In this document: positions 61,139 to 64,000 of the stretch, piece after piece
Numbering within the stretch: the first letter of the stretch is position 1
How the letters are laid out: the number at the start of each line of letters is the position of its first letter
Source of the DNA: Kitasatospora sp040298565
GTDB lineage: Bacteria > Actinomycetota > Actinomycetes > Streptomycetales > Streptomycetaceae
DNA length: 64,000 bases
NCBI RefSeq assembly: GCF_040298565.1
Contig: NZ_JBEPAK010000001.1
Location: forward strand, 1 to 64,000
Reading direction: 5' to 3'
Translations under genes and position numbers: made by a program
Notes under the pieces: generated by a model
Database searches by the model: none
What the model saw: only the letters and a program-made list of their open reading frames with translations
What the model was told of the DNA's origin: nothing

Positions 61139-61378
61139 GCCCGGCCGGCCCGGCCCCGCTCCTCCGTCGACCGGGCCGGGCGCCGAGCCGCCCGGAGGAT
61201 CCGCGGGTACTTGGAATGGCTGGACAGCGAATTCGCATTGACGCAGCCGAGTAATACAAGACTACTTTGTTCACCCTCATTTTTCCCCGCCGGAAAAGCT
61301 TCACCGGATGATTCCGTGGGCATACCGTCTTCGACGGAGGCCGGGCCCGACGGCCCCATCCGAATACGTGGGGAGCAC

Positions 61379-61876
61379 ATGAAGAGAACGTTTCGAAAAA
61401 TGTGCAGAACAATCGGATTCGCGGGAGCCGCTCTGCTGCTCTCCATGACGACGTCGGCCTCCGCGCACGCCGACACCGTGCGGCGCTTCGAGGGGTCCCA
61501 CTGCAACGGCTGGTTCTTCCCCGCCTGCCTCAGCACCCAGGCCCGCCATGGCGAGGTCCGGTTCGGGAACGACAGCTACGAGGTCACGGCGGACGTCGAA
61601 CTGCTCTACACGCAGGACGCCACCTACGGCTATCTCGAGCACTGGTCCCGTGAATACGGTGGTGGCCGAAGCGAAATCAGGCGCACCTCCTACATCCGCC
61701 CGGGAGAGGACGACCCCTCCGACGGAAAGTTCCGCCGGGTGTACGGGCTGGTATTCGGTACGGGCTATTTCAGCCCCACCCACGGAAAGAGCGTCGTGAT
61801 CAGGTTCTGCGTCGCCGGCAATGCCGTCGGGGGCAAGTGCGGCGGGGAGATCGAGATCTTGGAGAACCCCCAGTAG
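61379..61876 (+). CDS. Small secreted protein of unknown function
   Basis: A 165-residue protein with a signal peptide (RKMCRTIGFAGAALLLS, cut after about residue 31, AHA) and a beta-rich mature part. Four cysteines (residues 42, 50, and two near the C terminus in RFCVAGNAVGGKCGG) suggest two disulfides. I do not recognise the family. The region before it (61205-61300) is unusually AT-rich for this genome and includes a TTGACG at about 61239. ATG 61379 follows GGGGAG. Confidence 0.72.
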   Translation: MKRTFRKMCRTIGFAGAALLLSMTTSASAHADTVRRFEGSHCNGWFFPACLSTQARHGEVRFGNDSYEVTADVELLYTQDATYGYLEHWSREYGGGRSEIRRTSYIRPGEDDPSDGKFRRVYGLVFGTGYFSPTHGKSVVIRFCVAGNAVGGKCGGEIEILENPQ

Positions 61877-61910
61877 CCCCACGGCACGGAACGCGCGGCG
61901 TACCGGGTCC

Positions 61911-61958
61911 TCTCCGGAGGTGCTCCGCAGGCGGGGGCTTGCGGCGCACCTCCGGAGA
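61911..61958. terminator. Long bidirectional terminator hairpin
   Basis: Perfect 13-bp outer arms TCTCCGGAGGTGC and GCACCTCCGGAGA, plus an inner CCGCA/TGCGG pairing across one mismatch, give about 18 paired positions between convergent genes. Confidence 0.8.
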
Positions 61959-61979
61959 CCCCCTGGGCAGGACTCCCCC

Positions 61980-62690
61980 CTACAGGCCACTCGGCCAGTT
62001 GTAGCTGCTCGGCACGGCCACGGAGGCGTTCTCCGCCGCCGTGCCGTACACCAGGGCGATCTCGTCGTGGGCGTGCAGCGTGATCGCCGCCGGATCGCCG
62101 GCCACCGGTTTGCCGTTCACGTACGCGGTCAGCGAGTGGGTGGCGTCGGTGCGCAGGCCGCCGAGGTGGTCGGCGGAGGCGGAGACCTGCCATTCGGTCA
62201 GGAACTGGCCCAGCGTGAAGTCGGCGTTCACCGGCGATTCGACGTGGATGACGCCGGTGGTGTCGTGGGTGTGCAGCGGACTGATCCGCTGGGCGTTCTC
62301 GTCGATGCCGATCAACGCGGGCACCGTCACGGCCTGTCCGTCGGCGTACACGTCGAGGTGCGCGTGGATGTGCAGGGCCGTGCCCTCGGCCCCGAGCATC
62401 GGTAGACCGGCCGCCTTGACGGCCGCCGCGACGTCGGCGGGCGCGTCCCAGGGCGGCGGGGTGGTCCGGCCCTCGGCGGTCGTGCGCGGGTGCGCCGGCA
62501 CCCCGGAGGGCGGGGACGAGCTCTGGTTCGTCGCGATCACGACGGCGATCCCGCCGACCGCCACGAGTACGAGCAGGCCGATCAGCCCGCCCACCAGCCA
62601 TCGCCGTCGCCGCTGGTGGCGGACCTCGGCCGCCCGGAGCGCGGCGGCGCGAGCCCTCCGTCGGGACGGCTCCGGGTTCTGCGCTGACAT
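61980..62690 (-). CDS. Membrane-anchored His-rich protein of unknown function
   Basis: A 236-residue protein with one N-terminal transmembrane helix (about 31-53) after a very basic cytosolic tail, then an extracellular domain. Conserved-looking His motifs are LHIHAHLDVYADG, PLHTHDTTGVIHVES and LHAHDEIALVYG, giving about ten histidines suited to bind a metal. Similar proteins occur across actinomycetes without a known role. Metal binding is my inference. Start ATG 62690. Confidence 0.75.
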   Translation of the reverse strand: MSAQNPEPSRRRARAAALRAAEVRHQRRRRWLVGGLIGLLVLVAVGGIAVVIATNQSSSPPSGVPAHPRTTAEGRTTPPPWDAPADVAAAVKAAGLPMLGAEGTALHIHAHLDVYADGQAVTVPALIGIDENAQRISPLHTHDTTGVIHVESPVNADFTLGQFLTEWQVSASADHLGGLRTDATHSLTAYVNGKPVAGDPAAITLHAHDEIALVYGTAAENASVAVPSSYNWPSGL

Positions 62691-62784
62691 CGGTGCCGGC
62701 CTCCTCGGTCGAGGTAGCTGCTCTCTCAGCCTCGCAGAGTCGGTCCGGCTCGTCGCGTCGGGCCCGGCCCGGCCTGGAACCAGG

Positions 62785-62816
62785 CGGCCCCGACTCCCGG
62801 GCGGGAGTCGGGGCCG
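62785..62816 (-). terminator. Hairpin downstream of the 62835-63617 gene
   Basis: A 15-bp palindrome (arms CGGCCCCGACTCCCG and its complement) with a 2-nt centre lies about 20 bp after the leftward stop codon. Confidence 0.7.
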
Positions 62817-62834
62817 GAGCGCACTCGGCTCGGG

Positions 62835-63617
62835 TCAGTGCTGACCCGGGTAGCCTCCCGGCTGGCCCGGGTACGGCACGTTCGGGACCTGCGGCGGGTA
62901 GGGCTGCGCCTGCGGCGGCACCGGGGCGCCCGGCTGCGGCGGGTACGGCTGCCCCTGGGGAGCCGGGTAGCCCTGCGGCGCCGGGTAGCCCTGGGGTGCC
63001 GGGTACGGGTTGGCCGGCGGCTGGGGGTGCGGCTGGTGCTGCGGGTGCGGCTGGCCCTGCGGCGGGTACGGCGCCTGCGGCGCCGCGTACCCCTGCTGCT
63101 GCGGCAGCATCGGCTGCCCCGGCACCGGCTGGCCGGCCATCGGGTACGGCTGGCCCTGCGGCGTGTCGAACGGCTGCGAGGACGGGTCGATCGACCCGGG
63201 CGGGAAGGCCGCGCTCAGCTGGTCCATCTCGGCCCGCCAGATGCGGTGGATGTTCAGGCGCATCGGCTTGGCGTCACCCGGCATCTGGAGGTACATCGAG
63301 CTCCAGATGCTGGCGCGCTTGACCCGGCTGACCGGGAAGGCGGTGCGCGGGAACGCCGCGACGACGTCGCCGGGGCGGTTCGTCCAGCGGCTGGCCGCGT
63401 TGACCACCACGTGGGTGTTGGTGAGCGTCAGGAAGTAGTAGCGGCGGGTCAGGATGATGATCAGGCCGAGCAGCGGGATCTCGCCGAAGACACCGTTGAG
63501 CCACGGGCTGGGGCCGCTCTCCGCATGCACGCAGGCGATGAAGGTCTCCCCAGGAGGCGCCACCTGCGAGAGCTTCTCTATGACCTGGGCCTTCTGCTTG
63601 GCCCGGAGAATTGCCAT
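62835..63617 (-). CDS. Protein with N-terminal membrane-associated domain and Pro/Gln-rich repeat tail
   Basis: A 260-residue protein. Residues 1-140 hold a PH-like or bacterial-PH-type domain with one hydrophobic stretch (GEIPLLGLIIILTRRYYFLTL in parts, about 43-63). Residues about 150-260 are a low-complexity tail of GYPAPQ, QPYPPQ and PHPQ repeats. Such tails are common on actinomycete membrane proteins and may mediate clustering. Its function is unknown. ATG 63617 has GAGGG 8 nt upstream. Confidence 0.75.
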   Translation of the reverse strand: MAILRAKQKAQVIEKLSQVAPPGETFIACVHAESGPSPWLNGVFGEIPLLGLIIILTRRYYFLTLTNTHVVVNAASRWTNRPGDVVAAFPRTAFPVSRVKRASIWSSMYLQMPGDAKPMRLNIHRIWRAEMDQLSAAFPPGSIDPSSQPFDTPQGQPYPMAGQPVPGQPMLPQQQGYAAPQAPYPPQGQPHPQHQPHPQPPANPYPAPQGYPAPQGYPAPQGQPYPPQPGAPVPPQAQPYPPQVPNVPYPGQPGGYPGQH

Positions 63618-63958
63618 GTGTTCGTCCCTCTTACCCCGTCTTGTCCGCCGACCGTTCGCGGCGGGAAATCGGCTGAGATTAGCAGGTGGTGATGAGGCTT
63701 CGAACAGCACCCTGGGCGGCCGAAGTTCCGCCCCGAGCGGTCGCCCCCGCCCAGGTCACCGACCCGCCGCCGCCTGGACTGCGGCCTCCTCCTGCCCGGG
63801 TCACGACCACGACAGAATCCGTTAAAAGGAGGGTCAAAAAATGGCGTGTCATCTTGCTGATAATGTGATCACCTGTGTATGCGCTGTGGCCCATTGCGCC
63901 GCAGGGGAGGGATTGGCCTGACCCGATCGATCAGGCCCTGTCACACAGGAGAAGCACC
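63618..63958 (+). other. Intergenic region before the right-edge gene
   Basis: There is no complete gene. An AT-rich patch at 63820-63875 (including TAATGT at 63861-63866 and a GTGATCAC palindrome) is a likely promoter zone. An inverted repeat GGCCTGA/TCAGGCC (63915-63937, 9-nt loop) would form a leader hairpin, followed by the ribosome site AGGAG at 63947-63951. Confidence 0.45.
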
Positions 63959-64000
63959 ATCAACACCGTCATCCGCAAGGCCGCCAACGGCGCGCTGCCC
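63959..64000 (+). CDS. Possible 5' end of a gene with a non-ATG start (partial)
   Basis: After a clear AGGAG (63947-63951) and 7 nt, an ATC codon opens a frame reading INTVIRKAANGALP up to the window edge, which looks like the basic start of a signal peptide. No ATG, GTG or TTG lies at the right distance. An in-frame GTG at 63875 is far upstream. The gene continues outside the window, so the assignment is weak. Confidence 0.35.
   Translation, partial: MNTVIRKAANGALP

Noticed and set aside
1..64000. CRISPR arrays, tRNA, rRNA or prophage genes
   Set aside because: The tandem repeats seen lack spacers, no cloverleaf or rRNA sequence was recognised, and no integrase or phage structural gene is present.

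Overview
The window is chromosomal DNA from a high-GC actinomycete, almost certainly Streptomycetaceae (Streptomyces or Kitasatospora). The support is very high GC with GC-rich third positions, frequent GTG and TTG starts, a conservon (cvnABCDE), a light-response lit cluster, a 2-methylisoborneol (MIB) operon, an RNase Sa homologue, and proteins of streptomycete-type families (SCO2400-like, SCO5389-like, DUF574, DUF4360, DUF6458). I saw no rRNA or tRNA gene and no CRISPR array. One 1.0-kb insertion sequence is present.

Layout. 0-6.8 kb: a tightly overlapping five-gene catabolic operon (APC permease, glutamine-synthetase-like ligase, class-I glutamine amidotransferase, aldehyde dehydrogenase, SDR) with a divergent FadR-type GntR regulator and a strong candidate operator between them. 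It fits use of an amine (polyamine or ethanolamine) through gamma-glutamyl intermediates. 6.8-9.9 kb: a secreted GH64 beta-1,3-glucanase behind an array of 17-bp repeats, then a zinc-ribbon membrane protein whose 3' end has been tandemly duplicated together with the end of the photolyase gene. 9.9-14.9 kb: litS-litR-litQ-phr, a B12-dependent light-sensing module with no carotenoid genes beside it. 15-21.2 kb: a kinase-like protein, transporters, a SCO5389-like protein and an LLM flavin oxidoreductase. 21.4-22.9 kb: a decayed marR-like gene and an IS5-type element inserted in the stop codon of a lipoprotein gene. 23.7-30.3 kb: a quinone-oxidoreductase-like enzyme, a GH18 chitinase with a chitin-type promoter, small membrane proteins, two GNAT enzymes and a helix-turn-helix/methyltransferase fusion. 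30.7-35.3 kb: a conservon whose P450 lacks the EXXR motif, as in CYP157. 35.5-51.4 kb: mostly secreted or membrane-active hydrolases (metallophosphoesterase, CapA-like, class-C serine hydrolase, TAP-type peptidase, RNase Sa-like, PI-PLC) mixed with methyltransferases and an MHS-type transporter. 51.5-55.6 kb: the MIB operon, divergent from an unassigned radical-SAM protein with CX8CX2C cysteine spacing. 55.7-64 kb: a thioesterase, a sphingomyelinase, an HxlR-peroxiredoxin fusion regulator divergent from an MFS exporter across a perfect 25-bp palindrome, and several membrane or secreted proteins of unknown function.

The main linked units are the gamma-glutamyl-amine operon, the lit module, the conservon, the MIB operon and the HxlR-Prx/MFS pair. 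Much of the rest is single genes with their own hairpins, typical of an accessory, exoenzyme-rich part of a streptomycete chromosome. The most promising places for new biology are the radical-SAM protein beside MIB, the HxlR-Prx switch, the carotenoid-free lit module and the HTH-methyltransferase fusion with a leaderless promoter.
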